Positions 8,369 to 16,849 of a stretch of DNA of 60,596 nt are shown in pieces. Location of the stretch: the NCBI RefSeq assembly GCF_000420465.1, contig NZ_ATUZ01000003.1:1-60596 (forward strand), given 5' to 3'. Source of the stretch: Desulfovibrio desulfuricans DSM 642 (GTDB taxonomy: Bacteria; Desulfobacterota; Desulfovibrionia; Desulfovibrionales; Desulfovibrionaceae). The notes under the pieces were generated by a model. The model ran no database searches and was not told the origin of the DNA. It saw only the letters and a program-made list of their open reading frames with translations. Each line of letters begins with the position of its first letter. The stretch's first letter is position 1. The position numbers were made by a program, and so were the translations under genes.

Positions 8369-10294
8369 CTAGCCCTCACCGTGCTTACCGTGATCGCCTG
8401 ACTGCCCCGCTCCTGCTGCAACGGCGCTTTCAGAGGGCATGACGAACATTTTTTGCTCGTAGCGCAGCTTTTCCTGCGCGGCCACGTCGGCGGAGGTATT
8501 GCGTGTGCCCCATTCCGACTTCCAGAACGTGAGCACTGCCACAGGGAGCTGCCACAGCAGTACTCCCAGATAGAACACGCAAAAAACAATGCCATAGGGC
8601 CACAGGTTGCTGCGCTTGAACAACAGATAGGAGGCGCTCATGAGCATGCTGGTGACAAGAATGCCCGCAAGGTATTTGTAGGGGAAAAGGCCAAGCTCAA
8701 GCGGAATGACCACCATGGTGCGCACAACCACCAGCGGGGCCAGCACGGGCAGCAAAAAGCCGATATAGAACGAAAGCGCCATGAAAGGCTCTTTTCTCCA
8801 CATAAAGGAGCTGGCGCGCAGGGTTTCGCGCAACCACGAACGTTTCCAGCGCATTTGCTGCCTGATGAAGGTACGCATGCGTGAAGGCACAATGGTGGAA
8901 CACACCGCCGCATCCTGATAGCCTGTGCGGTGGTGGGCAAGGATGTAGTTTGTGAGGCTTCTGTCGTCGCCAAACGTGGCCGGATAGCCAAAAAATTTCT
9001 GGTTGAGCCATTCATCAAGGTAGTGCAGCACAAGATCCTTGCGGTAGCAGGCAAGGGGGCCGGAAAGACAGGTAACGCCGTCAAAAACGGATTCCGCCGC
9101 CTTGATGAACCGAAAGGCCACATAGTAGCGCACGGCCTGCATCTTGGTGAGGGCGTTTGTCCATTTGTTTTGCACTTCTGTTCTGCCAGAGACAGCTCCC
9201 ATCTTGGGGTCGCGGAAGGGCTGCACCACTTCCCGCACGGCGTCCGGCTCCAGAAAACTGTCTGAATCCACAAAGACCAGCAACTCGAATTTGGCATGCA
9301 ACGCCCCTGCCGCAAGAGCGTGGCGTTTGCCCATGTTGTAGGGCTGCTCAATGACCACAAAGCGGTCGCCGGTTATTTCCTTGCGAATCTGCTTTTCTAT
9401 GCGCCGCACACGCTCCATGGATTTATCCGTGCTGCCGTCGTCCACAAGGATAACCTCCAGTTTTTCCTGAGGATAATCCTGATTGATAGCGCACTGGATG
9501 GTTTTTTCAATCCATTCTTCTTCGTTAAAACAGGGAATGACAATAGTGACCCCGGGCGTAAAGTCAGGATCAACAGGAACGTTGCGGTAAAAAAAGGAAA
9601 AAACAAATCGGCTTACCAGAAAAACGGACGCAATAATCCCGTAGGTAAATACGGGCACGTCAAACATGAAGTAAAACAGGCTTTCCTGCCGCATGTAGGC
9701 AACGGCATATACAGAAAGGGCAAGCAGAATTACAGAGGTCGCAATCAGACGCAGCCACTTTTTCAGGCGCAGATAGTTATCCAGATTGCGCACAAAATTG
9801 ACGGCAACCTTTTCTTCACCGTCTTCGCCAATCACAATACGCACCACCTCGGCGGGGATACGCACGCGCGATTCATACCCTTCCGGCAGGATCCCCGGCG
9901 GCATGGTAAAGCGCAGCACAAGCTTTTGCCCCTCGGCAGGAAGCGGCGCATCCTCAGCCCAATGCAGCAGCATGCCCGAAGACGAGAGGTCTTCGCTCAG
10001 GCAGCGCACCGGGGCGGATTCTTCCGAAGCATCATATACCGACACCAGAAGCTGGGCTTCATACCGCTGGTGAGCGCCACGCCTTGATCCGCCACGCCCG
10101 GGAATGTTGGGGGCGAGACGGCGATCACTCTTGGCCTTGGGGTAAATTTCAACGTCCAAGGGCAACTGGGGCGTGACCTTGGAAAACAATTTGGTGGACA
10201 ACAGCATTCGGGCAACTCGGTTCAGGTGTGGTGGCGAAAAAGGGCAACACAAATAGTCAGATTTTTGATAATGAGTACTTAAAGCAAATTCCAT
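8369..10294 (-). CDS. PilZ-domain family 2 glycosyltransferase, hyaluronan-synthase-like
   Basis: A processive membrane glycosyltransferase of 641 residues. Near residues 70-150 is a PilZ-like c-di-GMP-binding domain: DLSSSG at 102-107 fits DxSxxG exactly, and the preceding arginines (RRGAHQR) fit RxxxR with one extra residue. Two transmembrane segments follow, then the GT2 core: VILVDDGSTD, the DxD motif VFVDSDSF, SGPLACYR, GDDRSLTNY and QQMRWKRSW (QxxRW). The last motifs are those of hyaluronan synthase, NodC and PgaC. Four or so membrane segments follow. PgaC needs the c-di-GMP-binding partner PgaD; here the PilZ domain could fill that role (inference). The next gene starts 5 bases after its stop. 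The start is uncertain: ATG 10294 has GAGG almost touching it, and ATG 10207 is an alternative. The polymer cannot be told from sequence. Confidence 0.85.
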   Translation of the reverse strand: MEFALSTHYQKSDYLCCPFSPPHLNRVARMLLSTKLFSKVTPQLPLDVEIYPKAKSDRRLAPNIPGRGGSRRGAHQRYEAQLLVSVYDASEESAPVRCLSEDLSSSGMLLHWAEDAPLPAEGQKLVLRFTMPPGILPEGYESRVRIPAEVVRIVIGEDGEEKVAVNFVRNLDNYLRLKKWLRLIATSVILLALSVYAVAYMRQESLFYFMFDVPVFTYGIIASVFLVSRFVFSFFYRNVPVDPDFTPGVTIVIPCFNEEEWIEKTIQCAINQDYPQEKLEVILVDDGSTDKSMERVRRIEKQIRKEITGDRFVVIEQPYNMGKRHALAAGALHAKFELLVFVDSDSFLEPDAVREVVQPFRDPKMGAVSGRTEVQNKWTNALTKMQAVRYYVAFRFIKAAESVFDGVTCLSGPLACYRKDLVLHYLDEWLNQKFFGYPATFGDDRSLTNYILAHHRTGYQDAAVCSTIVPSRMRTFIRQQMRWKRSWLRETLRASSFMWRKEPFMALSFYIGFLLPVLAPLVVVRTMVVIPLELGLFPYKYLAGILVTSMLMSASYLLFKRSNLWPYGIVFCVFYLGVLLWQLPVAVLTFWKSEWGTRNTSADVAAQEKLRYEQKMFVMPSESAVAAGAGQSGDHGKHGEG

Positions 10295-10344
10295 ACCTCG
10301 TCAAAAAAATACTATCTGTCCGCATGGCCCCGCCAACCTTGCCG

Positions 10345-11094
10345 TTACTGCCGTGACTTGCAAATCTTCAGCACTGCTGCATCCTCCGCGTCATTTGCTG
10401 AGGGCTCAAAACTGACAACTTCTCCATTGCAGTATGAAACCTGAAACATCTTTTCCGGCGCAGAATCGTCAGCATCGTCCTTATCCGTCAGGGCGATGGA
10501 GTATAAGATGCCAAAGTCGCCCTCGGCATTTTTGTAGGGAATGGCCTTTTCTATCCGAATCCTGATGGAATCAGGATTTTTGAAACCATACACCATGCTG
10601 TATGTCTCAAGATACCGTACAAGCACGTTGCGCAATATATCTTCATCCATGACCTGATACGTGTCGCGCGGAATGAACTTTTCCGTCATGGATTCATTAT
10701 AGGCTAAAAACTTATCCGCACTTTCTCTTTCTGTATTGTCAATATACAGAAATTCCTTGCAATATGCGGTCAGCTTGTCTGGCTTGCTAACGTTTTTCTC
10801 GATATTTTCCGCCAGTTTCAATCTGTACAGCACATAGTTGGGGGGCAAGGCCCTGTATTTGATATTAATGGCGTTTGCTTCATCGAGGTTTTGAAAAAGA
10901 TCGTTTTCAAATTTGCTTTGCGCTTCTGCCAGGTCGCGCCCCTGCATTTCAAGGTGTGCCTTGGCAGATTCGAATCCATAGGCTCCACCCGCAACGGCAT
11001 CCTCTTGGGAGGATGATGCGGCTAAAGCCCTCTGGCCTAGGCAGAGGATCAACAGGGTGGCGCACCAGTAAAGAAATCTTGCCGTAAGTTTCAT
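10345..11094 (-). CDS. Secreted protein of unknown function, first gene of the exopolysaccharide locus
   Basis: 249 residues, beginning with a signal peptide (MKLTARFLYWCATLLILCLG..., likely cut after ALA). I do not recognise the family. The mature part is mostly helical and charged, with few cysteines, and ends in a short beta-rich segment (VSYCNGEVVSFEPS). GGGAGG sits 7 bases upstream of the ATG. It precedes the glycosyltransferase by 50 bases on the same strand, so it is probably co-transcribed and periplasmic. A role as an accessory factor of polymer synthesis or export is only a guess from position. Confidence 0.6.
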   Translation of the reverse strand: MKLTARFLYWCATLLILCLGQRALAASSSQEDAVAGGAYGFESAKAHLEMQGRDLAEAQSKFENDLFQNLDEANAINIKYRALPPNYVLYRLKLAENIEKNVSKPDKLTAYCKEFLYIDNTERESADKFLAYNESMTEKFIPRDTYQVMDEDILRNVLVRYLETYSMVYGFKNPDSIRIRIEKAIPYKNAEGDFGILYSIALTDKDDADDSAPEKMFQVSYCNGEVVSFEPSANDAEDAAVLKICKSRQ

Positions 11095-11189
11095 CCAGCG
11101 CCTCCCTTTACTGTCCAGACAACAATACTAAAAAGATAAGAAACAAAACAAAAATGGCCCAATCTGATAATAAATATCTACCCTAGTCT

Positions 11190-11930
11190 CTAGCGCAGGG
11201 CAACAACATACACTGGCCGATAAGTCAGCCGGACCCCCCGCCCAGTGCTGTAGCGGGAAGTGTAACCGTCAACAAACGCAAGATACTTGCGTTTGTTCCA
11301 GCCCACAGACTTGATGCCCGTTACGCCAGTATGCCTCAGATGCAGCAGCACGTCATGCGGGCTGGCAAAATCCAGCGTGATTTCGCCCTGCTCCATTGCA
11401 ACCAGATTAAAATCCTGCTCAAGATAGCTTTGCAGAGCGGCAGCATCAGGATAGTCCAGCCCAACACCCGTAAGCTCGGCAACTTCGTACAGGTTGCCGG
11501 GCAAAAAACTGCTGAAGGCCAGTAGCCCGCCCTTGGGCAGATACCGGGCGCAACGGCGCAAAAACCCTTTAACATCTGCAAACCACTGCACGGTTGAGGC
11601 ACTGCAAATGGCGTCAAACGGGCCGCAGAAGTCCAGCGTTTCCGCATCGCCTTCGCGGCAGGAAAGCACGCCAGGCTGTTGTTGCATGAGGGCCTGCACT
11701 TGCGGGCTGGTATAAAGATCGTTGACAGTGAGGCTGCTGGGCTGCGCGCTCAGAATATGCTGCGTCAGCAGGCCCGTGCCCGCGCCTATTTCCAGTATGG
11801 CTGCACTACGGGGAAGGTATGGTGCTGCCAAAGCCCAGAGACGCGAGGCAATTTGCCGCTGGGCCTGCGCCTCAGCATCATAACTTGCGGAAGCAGCGCT
11901 GAAGCGCCGCCTGACAAATGAAGCACTCAT
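11190..11930 (-). CDS. bioC: Malonyl-ACP O-methyltransferase BioC
   Basis: BioC uses S-adenosylmethionine to methylate the free carboxyl of malonyl-ACP, so that fatty-acid synthesis can build the pimelate moiety of biotin. The 246-residue protein has the class I methyltransferase glycine motif (ILEIGAGTGLLTQHIL), the acidic end of motif II (VNDLY), and the BioC-like segment SASTVQWFAD. The N-terminal FVRRRFSAASASYDAEAQAQ is characteristic of BioC. The start at 11930 overlaps the bioG stop (ATGA), indicating translational coupling. A longer in-frame start at 12107 would run far into bioG and is rejected. Last gene of bioF-bioG-bioC. Confidence 0.9.
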   Translation of the reverse strand: MSASFVRRRFSAASASYDAEAQAQRQIASRLWALAAPYLPRSAAILEIGAGTGLLTQHILSAQPSSLTVNDLYTSPQVQALMQQQPGVLSCREGDAETLDFCGPFDAICSASTVQWFADVKGFLRRCARYLPKGGLLAFSSFLPGNLYEVAELTGVGLDYPDAAALQSYLEQDFNLVAMEQGEITLDFASPHDVLLHLRHTGVTGIKSVGWNKRKYLAFVDGYTSRYSTGRGVRLTYRPVYVVALR

Positions 11931-12595
11931 GGCAGTTCTACAGATACAAAAGGGATATCCGGTATATAGTGCGGCTCGTCCAGCTCCAGCACCGGGATTG
12001 CAGACCAGGCTTTGCGCATGTTTGCAATGGGGAATATCCTGTCCTTTTTGCCCAGAATTGCCATGTTCCAGCCAGTAAACTGCGCCCTGTCTCTGTAGGC
12101 AGAGCATTCCTTGATATGCCGCAGTTCCGCCAGCAGTGAATCCACCGTGCGTGCCAAACTGTGTGGTGATCTGCGCGCTTCAAACACGGCCCGGTGCGCC
12201 CCGCACATGCGCCGGTTGAAACGCTCCACGCTTTCAGCGGAAAGGTTCTCAAGCGTGGCATCATAGACCGCCACCGGTATGCCAAGAGTATCATCAACAG
12301 GCGTGAGCGTTCCGTTAATGGCAAGGGCGCTGCTCACAGCGCAGTGCAAGCCCGGCAAGACCAGAGACGCCGCGTACACGCCAAGCGACCACGCCCGCAC
12401 CCGCACCTCACTGTAAGGGCGCAGGGCCTCCGCATCCAGCGCCATGTCAGAATAGTCATAACACACGGCAAAATCGCAGTGCGCTGTATGCGGGGAATCC
12501 GCAGCCCAGCCAAAGGGGCGGCTGTCCATGCCCCACCCGGCAAAAAACAGTTCCAGGGTCGGACAACCGGCGCGCCGCAGAAAATCAATATTCAT
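11927..12595 (-). CDS. bioG: Pimeloyl-ACP methyl ester esterase BioG
   Basis: BioG removes the methyl group added by BioC, giving pimeloyl-ACP for BioF. The 222-residue alpha/beta hydrolase shows LELFFAGWGMD near the N-terminus, the nucleophile elbow AWSLGVY (serine in a W-S-x-G context as in the BioG family), and a late HYIPDIPF segment that likely provides the catalytic histidine. BioG replaces the more common BioH in some bacteria and is often fused to or next to BioC, as here. It overlaps bioF by 11 bases and bioC by 4. Confidence 0.87.
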   Translation of the reverse strand: MNIDFLRRAGCPTLELFFAGWGMDSRPFGWAADSPHTAHCDFAVCYDYSDMALDAEALRPYSEVRVRAWSLGVYAASLVLPGLHCAVSSALAINGTLTPVDDTLGIPVAVYDATLENLSAESVERFNRRMCGAHRAVFEARRSPHSLARTVDSLLAELRHIKECSAYRDRAQFTGWNMAILGKKDRIFPIANMRKAWSAIPVLELDEPHYIPDIPFVSVELP

Positions 12596-13754
12596 GCAGC
12601 AACCTGCGCAGCAGGGCTATGAGGGATTCAACCTCCTCACGCGCGGTTCCGGCAGTGAGCGAAATGCGCAGGCGCGAGCTGCCCGCAGGCACCGTGGGCG
12701 GGCGTATGCCCATAATGTAAAAACCCTCGCGCTGCAAATGCCCGGCAATGGCAAGTGTGCGCTGGTTTTCGCCCGTAATGACGGGCACGATCTGCGAGGT
12801 GCTGCGCACCGACTGCCCAAGGCCATCAGTAAAGGCATGCATCATGCCCGCCAGCCCGGCAAGATGCTCCCTGCGGGCCGCCACCTCGGCGCTGGCAAAC
12901 TTTGCAAGTACAAAGCGGCTCCAGGCAATATTGACCGGAGGCAGGGCCGTGGTAAAAATAAACGGCCGCACGGTATTAACAAGGTATTCCCGCAGGGCTG
13001 ACGAGCAGATCACATACGCGCCCAGCGAGGCCCAGGCCTTGCCCATTGTGCCTACCAGAAAATCAATATCCGCCGCGCAGCCCTGCTCCTCGCAGCAGCC
13101 AAGGCCCTTTGCGCCGCGCACACCCACAGCGTGGGCCTCATCAACGTAGAGCTGCACAGTGGGGTTGGCCTTTTTCAGCGCCACCAGCCGGGGCAGGTCG
13201 CAGGCGTCGCCGTCCATACTGAAAATGGATTCAGTGACAATAATGATGTTTTCGTAATCCGCAACGTGTTTTTGCACCAGCATTTCAAGCTGTGCGTAGT
13301 CATTGTGCCTGAAACGGATGCACTTGCCCTCGCTCATGCGTATGCCGTCAATAAGGCTGGCATGCACCAGCTTGTCAGCCAGAATAAGCGTGCGGTTTGT
13401 ACACACGGCGGGCAGAATGCCCTGATTGGCGTGGTAGCCGCTGCCGAACACCAGTGCGGCCTCTGCGCCGTAGGCCGTCGCCAGTTCCCGCTCAAAGGCC
13501 TCCTGCTGGTCGCAGGTGCCCGTGAGCAGGCGCGAGGAACACGCCCCCATGCGCAGGGCGGAAACATCCTGTTGCGACCAGAATTCCTGCCGCAGGTCGG
13601 CATCGTCGCCAAGTGAAAGATAATCGTTGGAGCTGAGGTTGATGAAGGGCGCGCAGGCCTGCTCCCTCTCGCGCTGCACTGCGTCAATATTGCGCAGGGC
13701 GCGCAGACTGCCGTTTTGCTTTTTTTCATCAAGCCACTGTGTATATTGCATCAT
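12585..13754 (-). CDS. bioF: 8-amino-7-oxononanoate synthase BioF
   Basis: A PLP-dependent enzyme condensing pimeloyl-ACP with alanine, the first step of biotin ring assembly. The 389-residue protein has the alpha-oxoamine synthase features: NLSSNDYLSL at the N-terminus, FGSGYHANQG, the cofactor-binding VDEAHAVG, and the Schiff-base lysine in GTMGKAWAS. The start is set at ATG 13754, where similarity to BioF begins. The open frame continues 103 residues further upstream without family similarity. First gene of the bio operon. I see no obvious BirA operator palindrome upstream. BioA, BioD and BioB are not in the window. Confidence 0.92.
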   Translation of the reverse strand: MMQYTQWLDEKKQNGSLRALRNIDAVQREREQACAPFINLSSNDYLSLGDDADLRQEFWSQQDVSALRMGACSSRLLTGTCDQQEAFERELATAYGAEAALVFGSGYHANQGILPAVCTNRTLILADKLVHASLIDGIRMSEGKCIRFRHNDYAQLEMLVQKHVADYENIIIVTESIFSMDGDACDLPRLVALKKANPTVQLYVDEAHAVGVRGAKGLGCCEEQGCAADIDFLVGTMGKAWASLGAYVICSSALREYLVNTVRPFIFTTALPPVNIAWSRFVLAKFASAEVAARREHLAGLAGMMHAFTDGLGQSVRSTSQIVPVITGENQRTLAIAGHLQREGFYIMGIRPPTVPAGSSRLRISLTAGTAREEVESLIALLRRLLHEY

Positions 13755-14043
13755 TCTCTGTCCGTTAGGCGTCTCTCGTCTGACAGCAAGGGGCCAGCCG
13801 CGTATCAAAGGTAAGCAGAAAACATTGAAAGAAGCGGCGCAAGCGGCCGCCAGAATTACGGCGCTGCAAAAAAGCAGTCGCTCCCGCAACAGGATATCGT
13901 CACCCTCAAAAGGCGACAAGTCAATTGCGCCGTTGGTCATGCCAAGCCCTGCGCCTGTGCGGCATATGGCTGAAAACAAAAACGCGTGGCCTGACAGAAC
14001 AGCGCAACTACGCTGACCAGATTTTGTGGGGGAATATAAAGGC
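13755..14043. other. Intergenic region upstream of bioF
   Basis: About 290 bases between bioF and the hairpin below larB. It must hold the bioF promoter if bio is a separate transcript. I find no convincing -35/-10 pair, riboswitch or BirA-type inverted repeat, and no supported gene on either strand. Confidence 0.4.
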
Positions 14044-14074
14044 AATTGTCCGCTGCCGGACAATTCAGTTTTTT
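14044..14074. terminator. Hairpin between larB and bioF
   Basis: A perfect 9-bp inverted repeat (AATTGTCCG, loop CTGC, CGGACAATT) followed on the plus strand by TTTTTT. It starts 8 bases past the larB stop. On the larB (minus) strand the hairpin is followed only by GCCTTTATAT, so it is a weaker terminator in the direction that matters and may act mainly by stabilising the 3' end. Confidence 0.55.
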
Positions 14075-14837
14075 AGGATTTGCTGTTGCCCTCGCAGGCA
14101 TTGATAATGCGGCAGGCAGCGCAGGCAGCGCCGAAGCCGTTATCGATATTGGTTACAGTGACGCCGCTTGCGCAGGAGGTGAGCATGCCAAGCAAGGCGG
14201 ACAGCCCCGCAAACGATGCTCCATAGCCCACAGAAGTGGGAACCGCCACAACGGGTTGGGGCACCAGACCGCCGACCACGCTCGCCAGTGCGCCCTCCAT
14301 GCCTGCAATCACAATGACGGCGCGGGCGGCAAGCACCTCGGGCAAGTTGTTGATCAGGCGGTGGATGCCCGCCACGCCCACATCTGCAAGGATTTTGGCG
14401 CGCACGCCAAGCATGCGGCAGGTTTCACGGGCTTCCTCCGCCACGGGCAGGTCAGAGGTGCCCGCGGTAACAATGGCAACTTCACCCTGCTTCCATACAA
14501 TGGGCTTGACGACCAGCGTAAGGGCGCGCCCAAGAGGATTGTATTCGGCATTGGGGCATACAGACTGCACGTGGGCCGCCATCTCTGCCGAAACCCTTGT
14601 GCCCAGCACATTGCTGCGGTCGCCCACGCGTAGGAATATTTCGCCCACCTGCTCAGGGGTTTTGCCCTCGCCGTAAATGACCTCAGGAAAGCCATTGCGC
14701 GCCGGGCGCTGTAAATCAAACTTGGTGTGCCCAAGGTCAAGCACCGAACTCTCGCGCAGCAGATTCATGCCATCGGCAACAGAGAGGCTTCCGTCCCTGA
14801 TTTCAGTGAGCAATTTTTCCAGTGAACCACCTGACAT
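14073..14837 (-). CDS. larB: Nickel-pincer cofactor biosynthesis protein LarB
   Basis: LarB carboxylates and hydrolyses nicotinic acid adenine dinucleotide in the first step of the nickel-pincer nucleotide pathway. That cofactor serves lactate racemase and related enzymes. The 254-residue protein has a variable N-terminal part and a PurE-like C-terminal half: VAIVTAGTSDLPVAEEA, GVAGIHR and GMEGALASVVGGL are the conserved blocks. VPTSVGYG and TNIDNGFGAA near the end are typical of LarB. It lies 93 bases downstream of larC on the same strand. LarE and LarA are not in the window. Confidence 0.93.
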   Translation of the reverse strand: MSGGSLEKLLTEIRDGSLSVADGMNLLRESSVLDLGHTKFDLQRPARNGFPEVIYGEGKTPEQVGEIFLRVGDRSNVLGTRVSAEMAAHVQSVCPNAEYNPLGRALTLVVKPIVWKQGEVAIVTAGTSDLPVAEEARETCRMLGVRAKILADVGVAGIHRLINNLPEVLAARAVIVIAGMEGALASVVGGLVPQPVVAVPTSVGYGASFAGLSALLGMLTSCASGVTVTNIDNGFGAACAACRIINACEGNSKS

Positions 14838-14930
14838 TTCTCTACTCCAACATGTCCGGGCTTCATTACCCGCGACCGTAATTTGCCCCGTACAATTCGT
14901 AGCGTCAAGATTACGCCAGAGCAGGCAGAA

Positions 14931-15812
14931 TCATCTGGCTGGGCCAGCGACCGCAGCTTCGTCCGCTTCCGCAAGATGTACCCGCAGCATATTGGGCCGC
15001 TCGGTACGGCGGTGCCCAATGCCATAACCGGTGCTCAGGGTTGTCATGGCCGGGGCTGCCTTGAAGGCATGGGCCAGAGTGGCAATGATGGCCGCCCCCG
15101 TTGGCGTTGTGGCCTCATGCTCCACCCCGCCGCGAGAGGTGGGGATTCCATGAAGAATCTCGACTGTCGCCGGTGCAGGAACTGGCATCATGCCATGCGC
15201 GCAACGCACAAAACCGCCGCCAAGCTCCAGGGGCGAAGACCACACGGCATCAACATCAAGAGCATGAAAACAGATGGCCGCGCCCACGATGTCCACAATG
15301 GAATCGGTAGCGCCAACTTCGTGAAAGTGCACGTCTTCCAGAGCCTTGCCATGCACCTTGGCTTCTGCCTCGGCTATGCGGCGAAAAATACTCAGGCTCG
15401 TCTGTTTGACCGGGTCTGCCAGTGTGCTTTGCGTGATGATAGCCGTGATGCCGGCCAGATTCCTGTGCAGCAGGTGACTGCCCTGCGCGGGGCTGTGGCC
15501 ATGCACATGGGCAGGTGCAGCAGCATGCGTATGTTCATGCTCGTGGATGTGAGTGTGTTCATGCCCGTTCTCATGGTTGTGGTCATGCACGTGGCTGTGC
15601 CCGTGCTGTTGACCGTTCAAGTGCACATGAACCTGCATCCCCTGAATCCCGCTGCATTTTTCTGGCTGACACTGGAGCGCAAACTCGTCATCTATGGCGA
15701 GCTTTGCCAGTTCTGCCTTCAGGTAATCGGGGCTGACCCCAAGATCAATCAGGGCGGCCAGATTCATATCGCCGCTGATTCCGGCAAAACAATCGTAATA
15801 CAGTATCTTCAT
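14931..15812 (-). CDS. larC: LarC N-terminal part (nickel-pincer cofactor nickel insertase), lacking the LarC2 domain
   Basis: LarC inserts nickel into the pincer nucleotide using CTP. The 293 residues match the LarC1 half: the start MKILYYDCFAGISGDM, a histidine-rich linker (about 75-110, many H-x-H pairs), DVHFHEVGATDSIVDIVG, ELGGGFV, and TSRGGVEHE...TPTGAA, ending PNMLRVHLAEADEA. Full-length LarC has a further domain of roughly 130 residues (LarC2, the CTP-binding part), made by ribosomal frameshifting in Lactobacillus. Here a stop follows almost at once, and only 93 bases separate it from larB, too little for LarC2. The start at 15812 has GGGG upstream. Confidence 0.88.
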   Translation of the reverse strand: MKILYYDCFAGISGDMNLAALIDLGVSPDYLKAELAKLAIDDEFALQCQPEKCSGIQGMQVHVHLNGQQHGHSHVHDHNHENGHEHTHIHEHEHTHAAAPAHVHGHSPAQGSHLLHRNLAGITAIITQSTLADPVKQTSLSIFRRIAEAEAKVHGKALEDVHFHEVGATDSIVDIVGAAICFHALDVDAVWSSPLELGGGFVRCAHGMMPVPAPATVEILHGIPTSRGGVEHEATTPTGAAIIATLAHAFKAAPAMTTLSTGYGIGHRRTERPNMLRVHLAEADEAAVAGPAR

Positions 15813-15973
15813 AAAGCCCCGGCAAGAAATGTGCATCTGAAAAAAGAGGGGCAGACTGCCGCCGCCCGTGCGCAATATAGGTATTTTGCCCGCAACAGGG
15901 AATAGACAATACGGCTCGATTCTTGCCTATTTCTGCATGATGGCGGCGATCTGTCACACCACAGGGGCTGCTT

Positions 15974-16510
15974 CTACACGTTCTTGCCCATCTCAAAAGC
16001 CTGCGCCATGCTGGGCAGACCTTTCACATCGCCCTTATTCCACGCGCCAACGCCGTACACAACGCCCTTTTCTACCGATCCCTCAAGGCAATAGGCAAAA
16101 CCTCTGAAGCACTCGATAGTTCGCTCCATATGCGACAAATCAGTGTCCGCTGCGGCAATAATGTAATACATGATCTTGTTCTTGATTTCAGTGTAGCGAG
16201 CAACCGTCCTGTCCATGAGGGCTTTTATCTGCGCACTTACAGAATAGAAATACACGGGCGAGGCCAGCACAAGAACATCGGCCTTGATCATTTTTTCCAG
16301 CATGGTTTCCATGCCATCCTTTTGCACACAAGCGCCCTCATGGCTCTGGCAGTATCCACAGCCAAGACATGGAGCGATTTTATGTTCCTGCACAAAAATC
16401 TTTTCCACCTTATGGCCTGCCTCCTGAGCTCCAGCCATAAACTGCTCGCACAGCAGATCAGAATTGCCGCCCTTGCGAGGGCTGCCGCAAAAAATCAGGA
16501 TGTTTTTCAT
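15974..16510 (-). CDS. Iron-sulfur-flavoprotein-like NAD(P)H-dependent FMN reductase
   Basis: A 178-residue flavodoxin-fold protein. ILIFCGSPRKGGNSD is the FMN phosphate loop of the NADPH-dependent FMN reductase family, and ASPVYFYSVSAQIKALMDR is its second conserved block. Between them CLGCGYCQSHEGAC fits the compact CX2CX2CX6C cluster motif of iron-sulfur flavoproteins, so it may carry a [4Fe-4S] cluster as well as FMN. Start at 16510 is preferred because GGAG lies 7 bases upstream. It diverges from an AraC-type regulator, which probably controls it (inference from position). The substrate is unknown. Confidence 0.83.
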   Translation of the reverse strand: MKNILIFCGSPRKGGNSDLLCEQFMAGAQEAGHKVEKIFVQEHKIAPCLGCGYCQSHEGACVQKDGMETMLEKMIKADVLVLASPVYFYSVSAQIKALMDRTVARYTEIKNKIMYYIIAAADTDLSHMERTIECFRGFAYCLEGSVEKGVVYGVGAWNKGDVKGLPSMAQAFEMGKNV

Positions 16511-16849
16511 TACTCGCTCCATATGCTGATTTGTGGGTATTTCATCCCTCGCCAGTTGCTGGTCAGACGCCGATTTTAGCTATTCAAGGGCATCTTTATG
16601 AACTTCAACCTGAATATTTAAACCATTACTTTAACTTTTTGTCAGGCATTTTTGCGGTCAACCTGCCTCTGCGTCAGGCACGCAAACTTGCTCGGCTTGG
16701 CCTAGCCGCTGCTCTATTCTTTTAGGAGTCCTGGCTAAAAGCGTATAGTCCGATTCTCTCAAATTATTGCCTGATTGTACGATGATTCAAACTATTGTGT
16801 TGTTTTTATCCGTCCTTTTCTGGTAAAAAACCAGAAAGGGAGAACGACC
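16511..16849. promoter_or_regulatory. Divergent intergenic region with an inverted repeat
   Basis: This 339-base region separates the divergent flavoprotein and AraC genes and must hold both promoters. An inverted repeat (TTTCTGG at 16817-16823, CCAGAAA at 16831-16837, with a seven-base A-rich loop) lies immediately before the ribosome site of the AraC gene. It could be an operator or a leader hairpin for autoregulation. I could not pick a clear promoter for either gene. Confidence 0.4.

Noticed and set aside
13755..14063. N-terminal extension of BioF by 103 residues
   Set aside because: Frame is open but there is no similarity to any synthase N-terminus, and a suitable ATG lies at the start of the conserved region.
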